This document shows positions 34,088 to 41,567 of a DNA stretch of 64,000 nt, piece after piece. The DNA comes from Asanoa iriomotensis. GTDB taxonomy: Bacteria > Actinomycetota > Actinomycetes > Mycobacteriales > Micromonosporaceae. Within the stretch, counting starts at the first letter, position 1. The number at the start of each line of letters is the position of its first letter. Under the pieces are notes generated by a model. That model was not told where the DNA came from. It worked only from the letters and a program-made list of their open reading frames with translations, and did not search any database. A program made the translations under genes and the position numbers. The stretch is from positions 62,001 through 126,000 of the forward strand of contig NZ_BONC01000013.1 in NCBI RefSeq assembly GCF_016862515.1. The letters are read 5' to 3'.

Positions 34088-34115
34088 TTGTGCGATAGTA
34101 CGAGATCGATATAAC
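34088..34115 (+). promoter_or_regulatory. Candidate sigma-70-type promoter upstream of moaC
   Basis: TTGTGC (34088-34093) and TATAAC (34110-34115) are separated by 16 bp, giving a transcript with a leader of about 50 nt. It is one of two candidate moaC promoters. Confidence 0.4.
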
Positions 34116-34159
34116 TGAGCGGGAAAGCGTCGGTACCGCACGGTGTCGGTGGGCCCCGA

Positions 34160-34165
34160 TAGGCT
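34160..34165 (+). promoter_or_regulatory. Candidate leaderless -10 element of moaC
   Basis: TAGGCT with a 6-nt spacer to the GTG start of moaC and no Shine-Dalgarno. The same GATAGGCTCG context precedes moeA. Confidence 0.45.
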
Positions 34166-34171
34166 CGAAGC

Positions 34172-34657
34172 GTGGGTGAGACCAACCTGACGCACGTCGA
34201 CGAGAGCGGAGCGGCCCGCATGGTCGACGTCTCCGCCAAGGACGTCTCCGCTCGGCGCGCCACCGCTGCCGGCCAGCTCCGCACCACGGCCGAGGTGATC
34301 GACCTGCTGCGCCGCGACGGCCTGCCCAAGGGCGACGCTCTCGCGGTGGCCCGGATCGCCGGCATCATGGGCGCCAAGAAGACGCCCGACATCGTGCCGC
34401 TCTGCCATCCGATCGCGTTGACCGGCGTCACCGTCGACTTCACGCTCGGCGAGACCACCGTCGAGATCACCGCGGTCACCCGCACCACCGACCGCACCGG
34501 GGTCGAGATGGAGGCGTTGACCGCGGTCGCCGCCGCCGGGCTGGCGCTCGTCGACATGGTCAAGGCCGTCGACCCGGCCGCGTCCATCAGCGACGTGCGG
34601 GTGTTGCGCAAGGAAGGCGGCAAGACCGGCCTGTGGAGCAGGGAGGACGAGCAGTGA
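34172..34657 (+). CDS. moaC: Cyclic pyranopterin monophosphate synthase MoaC
   Basis: A 161-residue enzyme that, with MoaA, turns GTP into cyclic pyranopterin monophosphate in molybdenum cofactor synthesis. Family segments are present: ARMVDVSAKDVSARRATA, the active-site region KKTPDIVPLCHPIALTGV and GVEMEALTAVAAAGLALVDM. It starts with GTG, and its stop codon overlaps the start of mog (GTGA). It opens a four-gene plus-strand Moco cluster. Confidence 0.96.
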   Translation: MGETNLTHVDESGAARMVDVSAKDVSARRATAAGQLRTTAEVIDLLRRDGLPKGDALAVARIAGIMGAKKTPDIVPLCHPIALTGVTVDFTLGETTVEITAVTRTTDRTGVEMEALTAVAAAGLALVDMVKAVDPAASISDVRVLRKEGGKTGLWSREDEQ

Positions 34658-35139
34658 TACGCGCCCGCGTCATCGTCGCGTCGAACCGGGCGGCCGCCGG
34701 GGTTTACGAGGACACCAGTGGGCCGATCCTGGTCGAGGGCCTCCGGCAGATCGGGTGCGAGGTCGGCGAGCCGATCGTGGTGCCCGACGGCGAGCCGGTC
34801 GCCCAGGCCCTGCGGATGTCCATCGCCGAGGGCATCGAGGTGGTGGTGACCAGCGGCGGCACCGGCATCACGCCGACCGACCAGACGCCCGAGATGACCA
34901 AGGTGCTGCTCGACTACGAGGTGCCGGGCATCGCCGAGGCGATCCGGGCGCACAGCCGCGAGAAGATCCCGGCCGCCGCGCTGTCCCGCGGTGTCGCTGG
35001 TGTCGCCGGCCGCACCCTCGTGATCAACCTGCCCGGTTCGAAGGGCGGCGCCCGCGACGGCCTCGCCGTGCTCGGCCCGATCCTGATCCACGCGGTCGAC
35101 CAGCTCCGCGGCGGGGATCATCCGGTGCCCAACCTCTGA
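34654..35139 (+). CDS. mog: Molybdopterin adenylyltransferase, MogA/MoaB family
   Basis: A 161-residue protein that adenylylates molybdopterin before metal insertion. It has the family motifs VTSGGTGITPTDQTPE (about 67-82) and the later VINLPGSKGG. GTG at 34654 overlaps the moaC stop codon, so the two are coupled. It might be called moaB in some schemes; the reaction is the same. Confidence 0.93.
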   Translation: MIRARVIVASNRAAAGVYEDTSGPILVEGLRQIGCEVGEPIVVPDGEPVAQALRMSIAEGIEVVVTSGGTGITPTDQTPEMTKVLLDYEVPGIAEAIRAHSREKIPAAALSRGVAGVAGRTLVINLPGSKGGARDGLAVLGPILIHAVDQLRGGDHPVPNL

Positions 35140-35155
35140 GCGGCCCACGCGGCGA

Positions 35156-35161
35156 TAGGCT
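35156..35161 (+). promoter_or_regulatory. Candidate leaderless -10 element of moeA
   Basis: TAGGCT with a 6-nt spacer to the GTG of moeA. It lies in the 28-bp gap after mog, so moeA could be transcribed separately as well as by read-through. Confidence 0.4.
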
Positions 35162-35167
35162 CGCAGG

Positions 35168-36403
35168 GTGACCGCCGAGACCGTCGCGACCACCGCGCCG
35201 ACCGCGTGGGGCGAGGCCCGCAACCAGATGTACGAGGCGGGCCGCGCGGCCGCGCTGGCACCCGTCGAGCTGCCGGTCGAGGAGGCCGACGGGCTGACCC
35301 TCGCGCAGGACCTGGTCACGCTGACCACGCTGCCGGCCTTCCCGACGTCGAGTGTGGACGGCTTCGCCGTCCGTGGCGACGCGCCGTGGACCGTGGTCGG
35401 CAAAGTGCTGGCGGGACACTCCCCCGCACCGCTGACCGGCGACAGCACCGCGGTCGAGATCGCCACCGGCGGGATGCTGCCGCCCGGCGCCGAGGGCGTG
35501 CTCCGGGTCGAGGAGTCGCGGCACACCGGCGACGGCCGGATCACCGGCCGGCTGCGGGAGACCATCGAGTGGCGCCGGCCCGGCGAGGAGGCCGAGCTGG
35601 GTGAGCTGCTCGTCCCGGCCGGCACGCCGGTCGACCCGGGCGTGCTCGGGCTCGCCGCCTCCTGCGGCTACGACACGCTGCGCGTGCACCCGCGACCCCG
35701 CGCCGCGCTGCGGGTCTTCGGCGACGAGCTGCTCACCCAGGGTCCGCCGGGCGACGGCCGGGTCCGGGACGCGCTCGGTCCGAACGTCCCGGCCCTGCTT
35801 CGGCGGCTCGGGTGCCAGCTCGCGCCCGGTGCCGTCGGGCCGGTCGAGGACACCCTAGAAGCACACGTGGCGGCGATCCGCTCGGCGCTGGCCGGCGCCG
35901 ACCTGGTCTGCACCACCGGCGGCACCATGCACGGCCCGGTCGACCACCTGCACCCGGCGCTCGCCGAGCTGGGCGCCGAATACCTGGTCAACACCGTCGC
36001 GGTGCGGCCCGGCTTCCCGATGCTGGTCGCCCGGGTGGTCGGCGACGACGGCCGGGCGCGGTTCATCGCGGGTCTGCCGGGCAATCCACAGTCGGCACTG
36101 GTCGCCCTCGCGTCGCTGGTCGAGCCGTTGCTGGCCGGCCTGCGCGGGCGGGCCCTGCCGGCGCTGGGCACGGTGGAACTGGCCGAGCCGGTGCCGGGGC
36201 GTGGCGACTTCACGCACCTGGCGCTCGTGCACGTGGACGCCGCCGCGGGCACGGCCCGGCCGATGCGGCACGTCGGTTCGGCGATGCTGCGCGGGCTGGC
36301 CCAGGCGCACGGCTTCGCGGTGATCGTGCCGGGCACGTCCGGCGAGCCGGGCGCGCGGGTACCGTTCGTACCGTTGCCGCTACTCCCGGGAGAACGACCG
36401 TGA
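35168..36403 (+). CDS. moeA: Molybdopterin molybdenumtransferase MoeA
   Basis: A 411-residue enzyme that inserts molybdate into adenylylated molybdopterin. TLPAFPTSSVDGFAVRGDAP and IATGGMLPPGAEGVLRVEE are typical N-terminal segments; the MPT-binding region has CTTGGTMHGPVDHLHPAL, where most MoeA proteins have SGGxSxGxxD, so this loop is divergent. RFIAGLPGNPQSALVAL and the C-terminal barrel follow. Its stop codon overlaps the moaE start (GTGA). Confidence 0.92.
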   Translation: MTAETVATTAPTAWGEARNQMYEAGRAAALAPVELPVEEADGLTLAQDLVTLTTLPAFPTSSVDGFAVRGDAPWTVVGKVLAGHSPAPLTGDSTAVEIATGGMLPPGAEGVLRVEESRHTGDGRITGRLRETIEWRRPGEEAELGELLVPAGTPVDPGVLGLAASCGYDTLRVHPRPRAALRVFGDELLTQGPPGDGRVRDALGPNVPALLRRLGCQLAPGAVGPVEDTLEAHVAAIRSALAGADLVCTTGGTMHGPVDHLHPALAELGAEYLVNTVAVRPGFPMLVARVVGDDGRARFIAGLPGNPQSALVALASLVEPLLAGLRGRALPALGTVELAEPVPGRGDFTHLALVHVDAAAGTARPMRHVGSAMLRGLAQAHGFAVIVPGTSGEPGARVPFVPLPLLPGERP

Positions 36404-36810
36404 TCGTCAACGTGACGGCGGAGCCGCTCGACCTGGCCGCGCACGAGGCGGCGGTGGCCGACCCGCGGGCCGGCGCGGTCGTCTCGTTCCAGGGCGTGGT
36501 CCGCGACCACGACGGCGGCCGGCCGGTGGTCTCGCTCGACTACGAGGGACATCCCACGGCGCTCGACGTGCTGCGCGAGGTCGCTGCCGAGATCGCCAAG
36601 GATCCCGAGGTGTACGCGGTTGCGGTGTCACACCGGGTCGGCGCACTGAAGATCGGTGACGTGGCCCTGGTGGCCGCGGTCAGCACCGCACACCGCGGTG
36701 CCGCGTTCGCGGCCTGCGGCCGGCTGGTCGACGAGGCCAAGGCCCGCCTGCCGATCTGGAAGCGCCAGGTCTTCACCGACGGCACCGAGGAATGGGTCAA
36801 CTGTCCATAG
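36400..36810 (+). CDS. moaE: Molybdopterin synthase catalytic subunit MoaE
   Basis: A 136-residue large subunit of MPT synthase, which adds two sulphurs from MoaD thiocarboxylate to cyclic pyranopterin. SFQGVVRDHDGGRPVVSLDY and the active-site KARLPIWKRQVF with its lysines are present. The start codon is GTG, coupled to moeA. Its partner MoaD is encoded 9.5 kb away on the other strand. Confidence 0.95.
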   Translation: MIVNVTAEPLDLAAHEAAVADPRAGAVVSFQGVVRDHDGGRPVVSLDYEGHPTALDVLREVAAEIAKDPEVYAVAVSHRVGALKIGDVALVAAVSTAHRGAAFAACGRLVDEAKARLPIWKRQVFTDGTEEWVNCP

Positions 36811-36907
36811 GGGCGGTCTGACCACCGCGGGCCTGGCAGCGAAGCGAAGCGAGCGGTGCCCGGCGGGAGCGACGGTCGCGCCCCCGACGGGCCCGGGCAA
36901 GCCTCTT

Positions 36908-38389
36908 TTACCGCTGGTGGATCTGTTGCTGCTGCTGGCGGATCGCACGGCGGTCGATGCGGAAGCGTTCCGGATAGAAGGCCGGCTCCGCGCCGGGCCG
37001 CCACGGCAGGGTGGCGACCAGGATGATCAGGGCGAGCGCCAGCGAGTTTTCCATGAGGGCGCCCCAGAGGCCGTCCTCGTAGTGGGAGAACTCGGGCAGT
37101 TGGTGCTCGTAGGGCCAGATCGGTGAGATCACGAAGAGCAGGTAGACCGCGACCGCGGCGCTGGCGTGGCGGAGGCCGGTCAGCGCGGGGAACCAGATGG
37201 GTGTGCGCAGCGGTGCCAGGCCGCCCATGCCGGCGCTGGGTGTCAGGCCGCGCCTGGTCAGGCGGCGGCCGCTCTCCAGGCCGCGGCTGGCGTCGCGGCG
37301 GCGCATCGCGGCGTCGGCCAGCACCAGGATCGCCGGGATCACGAAGACCAGGTGGTGGCTCCACGAGATCGGGCTGATCACGTTGGCGGTGAGTCCGACC
37401 AGGACGAACGCGGTGAGCTCGTCGCCGTCGGCGTGGGCGCGCGCGGCGCGGGACAGGCCGAGGGCGAAGACCAGCAGGGCGAACGACATCCACAGCAGGG
37501 TCGGCGCCTCGGTCGTGTCGTAGAGCCGCGCGAGTACGCCGGCCAGCGACTGGTTGGGCGTCATGTCGGCGGCGCCGACGCGTTCGGTCTCCCAGATCAC
37601 CCGCAGGAAGTACGCGGCGGAGTCCTTGCCGGCGACCATGAACGTCGCCGCGCTGACGCCGACGGCCGTGGCCATCGCCGTGAACGCCGCCCGCCACTGC
37701 TTGGTGACGATCAGGTAGACGACGAACAGCGCCGGGGTCAGCTTGATCGACGCGGCCAGGCCGATGCCGACGCCGGCCCACGAGCCACCGCGGATGAACC
37801 GGACCAGCGAGCCGCCGGTCGGCAGGAAGCCGGCGCTGGTGCGGGCGCGCCAGCGCAGCGCGACCAGGTCGGCCATGATCAGCAGGAACAGCAGGAGGTT
37901 GATCTGGCCGTAGCCGAGCGTCTCGCGGACCGGCTCGGTCGCCGCGGCGGCGGCCACCGTGAGGCCGACGGCGAACCAGCGTGACCAGCCGTAGCGGCGG
38001 GCGATCGGGCCCATCAGCGCCCACATCACGACCGCGAGCGCGATCAGGCTGGCGACCACGTTGATCCAGGCGGCCCCGCCGAACGGCACCTTCGACATCG
38101 GGAGCATGAGCACTCCCGCGAACGGCGGGTAGGTGAAACCTAACCCGGTGTCCGGCGCGGAATACGCGTAGAGATCATGTCCGCTCGCCCACCAGACAAC
38201 CGCACCGTGGTAGATCTTCATGTCGAAGAAGTTGTACGGCCTGCCGAACGCACCGATGGCGTACCAGGCCGTGACAAAAGCGCCGGCGAGGATGCCGAGG
38301 CGCACGACGTTCCGACTGAAGATCCCACCACGGACAGGGCTGCTGGGTTGGACGAGGCGGTCCATCCGTCTCCCGACGGTCGCCGGCAT
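36908..38389 (-). CDS. GT87-family polyprenol-phosphate glycosyltransferase, probably a mannosyltransferase
   Basis: A 493-residue protein with 10-11 membrane helices. The early external loop has FFDMKIYHGAVVWWASG and GFTYPPFAGVLMLP, the donor-binding signature of actinobacterial GT-C enzymes such as PimE and MptC relatives. LGYGQINLLLFLLIMADL and GIGLAASIKLTPALFVVYL are further GT87 hallmarks. These enzymes use polyprenyl-phosphate mannose on the outer face of the membrane to extend PIM, lipomannan or glycoproteins; the acceptor here is unknown. The C terminus ends in a Gln-rich tail. Start is uncertain; the whole open frame is reported. Confidence 0.88.
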   Translation of the reverse strand: MPATVGRRMDRLVQPSSPVRGGIFSRNVVRLGILAGAFVTAWYAIGAFGRPYNFFDMKIYHGAVVWWASGHDLYAYSAPDTGLGFTYPPFAGVLMLPMSKVPFGGAAWINVVASLIALAVVMWALMGPIARRYGWSRWFAVGLTVAAAAATEPVRETLGYGQINLLLFLLIMADLVALRWRARTSAGFLPTGGSLVRFIRGGSWAGVGIGLAASIKLTPALFVVYLIVTKQWRAAFTAMATAVGVSAATFMVAGKDSAAYFLRVIWETERVGAADMTPNQSLAGVLARLYDTTEAPTLLWMSFALLVFALGLSRAARAHADGDELTAFVLVGLTANVISPISWSHHLVFVIPAILVLADAAMRRRDASRGLESGRRLTRRGLTPSAGMGGLAPLRTPIWFPALTGLRHASAAVAVYLLFVISPIWPYEHQLPEFSHYEDGLWGALMENSLALALIILVATLPWRPGAEPAFYPERFRIDRRAIRQQQQQIHQR

Positions 38390-38585
38390 GGCGTGGCCAC
38401 CCCCGTACCCTTTGTAACGTGCCGTCCAGGTCCGTCATCGAGCCTAAAGGGGCCCGTGTTACGCCACCCGTCGCGTTATCTGACCGTGTCCGATCCCACA
38501 CTAGTTCGCGACATTTCGTCCACGTTAACGCAGGGCGACTGGTTCATGCGTTTCAGGTAGTTCCTGTCTGATTCACAGCTTAGGT

Positions 38586-39194
38586 TCAGCTTGGCAGGCG
38601 TCGTCCAGCGGCCGCGGCCCGATAGGCGATCTTCGCTTCCCGCTTGGCCGTCTTGGCTGCTCGGCGCAGGGACTGCCCGCTGTGCTCGACGGAGTGCAGA
38701 CCATGCTCCAGGTTGTGCCGGCCGTGCTCGAGAGCGTGCCGGCCGTGTCCCGCATAGTGGCTCGCCCGCCAGGCCAGACCCGGACGACCCTGGTTGTCGG
38801 CCGCGGCCATCAGCAGCCCGCCGAACAACCCGAGGTTCTTCATGAAGTGCGTCTCCTGGTGGCGTCGCTCGATCGGGTCCTTGATCGTCCAGAAGGGATG
38901 CCCGGCCAGCGTCGTCGGCACCAGCGTGCCGGCGAGCACCAGCGCGGCGGGCCGGGTGAACCGACCCGTCGCGAGCATGAGACCGGCCGCGACCTGCGCC
39001 GCACCGTTGAACCGCACGAGCGTCTCGGCGTCGGAAGGCAGGCTCTTGTTCGCCTTCTCGAACAGCGGCCCGACCTTCTCGGACACCTTCTGGGCCTTGG
39101 CCACATGCACCGTCGGCCGGGCGACCGAGCGGGCGCCGCTGACGACGAAGATCGTGCTGAGAAACAGGCGCGCGACCGTGCGTACGGGACTCAT
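38586..39194 (-). CDS. DoxX-family membrane protein
   Basis: A 202-residue protein with four membrane helices in the DoxX pattern (ARLFLSTIFVVSGARSVARP; VRFNGAAQVAAGLMLATGRF; NLGLFGGLLMAAADNQG). The last about 55 residues form a basic, His-rich tail (HYAGHGRHALEHGRHNLEHG) with an 8-residue repeat HxLEHGxH. DoxX relatives take part in redox or stress functions at the membrane, with no firm activity for this branch. It follows the ATPase gene by 44 bp and may be co-transcribed. Confidence 0.87.
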   Translation of the reverse strand: MSPVRTVARLFLSTIFVVSGARSVARPTVHVAKAQKVSEKVGPLFEKANKSLPSDAETLVRFNGAAQVAAGLMLATGRFTRPAALVLAGTLVPTTLAGHPFWTIKDPIERRHQETHFMKNLGLFGGLLMAAADNQGRPGLAWRASHYAGHGRHALEHGRHNLEHGLHSVEHSGQSLRRAAKTAKREAKIAYRAAAAGRRLPS

Positions 39195-39238
39195 GGCTTA
39201 ACTCATACCCTGTCGGGAGCCGCCGTATCCCCCAAACG

Positions 39239-40441
39239 CTAGGGCTGGGTGCGCAGATACCGTCCGAAGTGGGGGACCGTGAAGGCGACGGTGCCGCGTT
39301 CGCCGGAGTAGATCAGGCCCTTCTTGATCAGGGCGTCGCGGGCCGGTGACAGGCTGGCGGGCTTGCGGCCGAGTGCCTGTGCCACCTCGGCGGTGGCCAC
39401 CGCGATGTCCATGTCGTCGGTGCCGCTCGCGGCCAGGCTCGCCATCGCACGCATGTACTCGCGTTCGGCCGGCGTCGCGCGCTCGAACCTCGACCCGAAG
39501 AAGCCGACCGCCAACTCGGCCTCGGCCTCGGGTGCGGCGACCCGGACGTCGTCAGCGGTGATGGGGGTACGCGGGGCGTGGTCCCAGGTCGCCTTGCCGT
39601 AAGCCTGGACGAAGTAGGGGTATCCGCCCGACTTGTCATAGAGCAGGTCGAGCGCCTTCGGCTCGTACTCGACGTCCTCCCGCGCCGCCGGGGCGCCGAG
39701 CGCCTGGTCGGCCGCGATCCGGTCGAGCCGGTCGATCCGCTGGTAGCGGAACAGTCGCTCCGAGTAGGACTTGGCCGCGGACAGCACCGCGGGCAGGTGC
39801 GGCAGGCCGGCGCCGACCACGATCAACGGCGCGCCGAGCTGGGAAAGCTCGTGGCACGCCGCGCACAGGGCCGAGACGTCGTCGGGCGGCACGTCCTGCA
39901 TCTCGTCGATGAACAGCGCGACCCCGGTGCCCACGTCGGTGGCCACGGCCGCGGCGTCGGTGAACAGCTCGACCAGGTCGATCTCGATGTCGCCGGAGTC
40001 GGCCCGCCCGGCCTTCGCGGGCACGTCGATGCCGGGCTGCCAGCGGTCGCGCAGCTTGGCGTTGGCCTGGTTGGCCCGCAGGGCGAACGCCTTGAGCACG
40101 CCGAGGAACTCGTCGATCCGGTCCGGCGCGCGGTGCCGGGGTGCGAGCTCCCGCACGGCCATGTGCAGCGCGGCCGCGACCGGGCGGCGCAGCGACTGGT
40201 CGGGCCTTGCCTCGATCTTGCCGGTGCCCCAGAGCCGGCCGATCGCCTGGGAGCGCAGGGAGTTGAGCAGCACCGTCTTGCCGACCCCGCGCAGGCCGGT
40301 GAGCACCAGGCTGCGCTCGGGGCGGCCGCGGGCGACCCGTTCGAGCACCACGTCGAAGACGTCGAGCTCGCGGTCGCGCCCGGCCAGCTCCGGTGGCCGC
40401 TGGCCGGCACCGGGTGCGTAGGGGTTGCGCACCGGATCCAT
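39239..40441 (-). CDS. AAA ATPase with Orc1/Cdc6-like layout
   Basis: A 400-residue P-loop ATPase. Walker A is TGLRGVGKTVLLNSL (about 47-61) and Walker B GVALFIDEMQDV (about 172-183), followed by sensor-type segments (APLIVVGAG) and a lid region (YLFRYQRIDRLDRI-like). The last about 85 residues (TPAEREYMRAMASLA onwards) form a winged helix. This AAA_16-plus-wHTH layout resembles archaeal Orc1/Cdc6, but many bacterial ATPases of unknown role share it. No nuclease, toxin or transporter partner is adjacent. Start ATG lies 7 nt after TACGGT. The upstream region carries a CTAG cluster. Confidence 0.85.
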   Translation of the reverse strand: MDPVRNPYAPGAGQRPPELAGRDRELDVFDVVLERVARGRPERSLVLTGLRGVGKTVLLNSLRSQAIGRLWGTGKIEARPDQSLRRPVAAALHMAVRELAPRHRAPDRIDEFLGVLKAFALRANQANAKLRDRWQPGIDVPAKAGRADSGDIEIDLVELFTDAAAVATDVGTGVALFIDEMQDVPPDDVSALCAACHELSQLGAPLIVVGAGLPHLPAVLSAAKSYSERLFRYQRIDRLDRIAADQALGAPAAREDVEYEPKALDLLYDKSGGYPYFVQAYGKATWDHAPRTPITADDVRVAAPEAEAELAVGFFGSRFERATPAEREYMRAMASLAASGTDDMDIAVATAEVAQALGRKPASLSPARDALIKKGLIYSGERGTVAFTVPHFGRYLRTQP

Positions 40442-40448
40442 GTCGATG

Positions 40449-40454
40449 ACCGTA
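40449..40454 (-). promoter_or_regulatory. Candidate leaderless -10 element of the AAA ATPase gene
   Basis: TACGGT on the minus strand, 7 nt before the ATG at 40441, without a Shine-Dalgarno. Confidence 0.42.
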
Positions 40455-40463
40455 TCGGTCGAT

Positions 40464-40568
40464 CTAGCAAAGACCCTAGAAACGCGTAGATGTGGGTACG
40501 GCGTGTCGCGGTCTGGCTTCGTCTAGCGCTTTCTTTGGTTTGTGCTAGACGACGCTAGGTTCGACTAG
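40464..40568. promoter_or_regulatory. Cluster of six CTAG tetramers upstream of the AAA ATPase gene
   Basis: CTAG occurs at 40464, 40476, 40523, 40545, 40555 and 40565, six times in 105 bp, although it is one of the rarest tetramers in high-GC genomes. Two copies lie in an inverted repeat, GTCTAGC (40521-40527) and GCTAGAC (40544-40550). The cluster covers the region just upstream of the ATPase -10 element. Confidence 0.5.
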
Positions 40569-41449
40569 GTGTTGCGGAGCTTGAGGCAGAGCACGTAGTC
40601 GTTGAGGTCGAGCGGGCTGTCGAAGAAGTACCAGTCGGTGTAGCCCTCGACGTCCTTGCACTTCTTCTCCGCGTCGGCCTGCCCGGTGGTCGCCGCGTCG
40701 AAGCGGGCCAGCACCTGGTAGGTCTTCGCGGCGCACTTGGCGATCTCGAGCTTCGGGTCCTCCGCCGAGCCGACGTTCTTGACGCACTGGCCCTTCTTGA
40801 CGAAGCGGGCGTCCGCGGACGACTCGGGCTTCGGCGTCGCGGACTCCTGTGCCGCCTGCGTCGGACCGGCCGACGGGTCGGTCGTGCTCTGGGTGGAGAC
40901 CTGGTCGGTCTCGTCCGGGCGGCCGACGAAGTAGACCGCGGCCGCGCCGCCGCCGCAGACCAGCACGGCGAGGACGACCACCAGGGCGACGATGGGGCTG
41001 CGCTTCTTGCGCGGCGGCTCCTGCGGCGTGGTCCAGGCGGGCTCGGTGCCGTACTGCGGGAAGTTCTGGTCGTACTGCTGTGTCGACTGTCCGTAGTTCG
41101 GCTGGCCGTAGTCCTGCTGGGCGCCGTAGTTGGGCTGGCCGCCGTAGCCTGGCTGGCCACCGTAGGTGGGTTGGCCGCCGTAGCCGGGCTGGCCGCCGCC
41201 TTGGCCGTAGTTCGGCTGGCCGTAGTCGGGTTGGCCGTAGCCCGGGTCGTTCTGCCCGTAGCCCGGGTTGGTGTAGGTGGGTGAGCCGGGTCCGCCGGGT
41301 GGGCTGGACTGCGGCTGGCCACCCCACGGGTCCTGGCCACCCCATGGGTCCGACGGCTGCCCGTACGGGTCGTTCGACGGACGGCCCTGCCAGGGCTCCT
41401 GCGGCTGGCCGTGGTGCGGCCCACCGCTCGGCGGTCCGTAGTTCGACAT
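40565..41449 (-). CDS. LppU/SCO3897-like membrane protein with Tyr/Gly/Gln-rich N terminus
   Basis: A 294-residue protein. Residues 1-145 are low complexity, with repeats such as QPGYGGQPTYGGQPGYGG. A membrane helix follows (PIVALVVVLAVLVCGGGAAA, about 160-180), then a Thr/Ser/Glu linker and an external domain of about 85 residues with four cysteines (KKGQCVKNVG, IAKCAAKTYQV, KKCKDVEGYTDWYF, DYVLCLKL) that could form two disulphides. The final domain resembles the LppU/SCO3897 family. Function is unknown. ATG at 41449 has AGGAGG 8 nt upstream. Confidence 0.86.
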   Translation of the reverse strand: MSNYGPPSGGPHHGQPQEPWQGRPSNDPYGQPSDPWGGQDPWGGQPQSSPPGGPGSPTYTNPGYGQNDPGYGQPDYGQPNYGQGGGQPGYGGQPTYGGQPGYGGQPNYGAQQDYGQPNYGQSTQQYDQNFPQYGTEPAWTTPQEPPRKKRSPIVALVVVLAVLVCGGGAAAVYFVGRPDETDQVSTQSTTDPSAGPTQAAQESATPKPESSADARFVKKGQCVKNVGSAEDPKLEIAKCAAKTYQVLARFDAATTGQADAEKKCKDVEGYTDWYFFDSPLDLNDYVLCLKLRNT

Positions 41450-41567
41450 GGACGTTTCCTCCTGGCCGAGGGAGTCTTCATCGGTGGCTCTGGTCACCGT
41501 AGCGTCTGACCGGGTGGTGCTCACCTCCCGGAACCGCGCCAAACGTACCCCTGGCCGATGACGCGGT

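Larger units (their letters stand above)
33508..34171. other. Intergenic region, visibly less GC-rich
   Basis: This 664-bp gap between two divergent genes has no credible gene. From about 33,640 to 34,120 it is clearly richer in A and T than its surroundings. It contains a T-arm-like sequence of a tRNA (minus strand, 33664-33684), a small hairpin (GTTCGA/TCGAAC, 33800-33816) and promoter elements for moaC at its right end. Confidence 0.5.

Noticed and set aside
33508-34171. Moco riboswitch upstream of moaC
   Set aside because: I could not find the conserved structured core; promoter elements explain the end of the region.
39239-40441. Anti-phage defence ATPase
   Set aside because: No nuclease, toxin or other effector gene is adjacent; neighbours are DoxX and an LppU-like protein.
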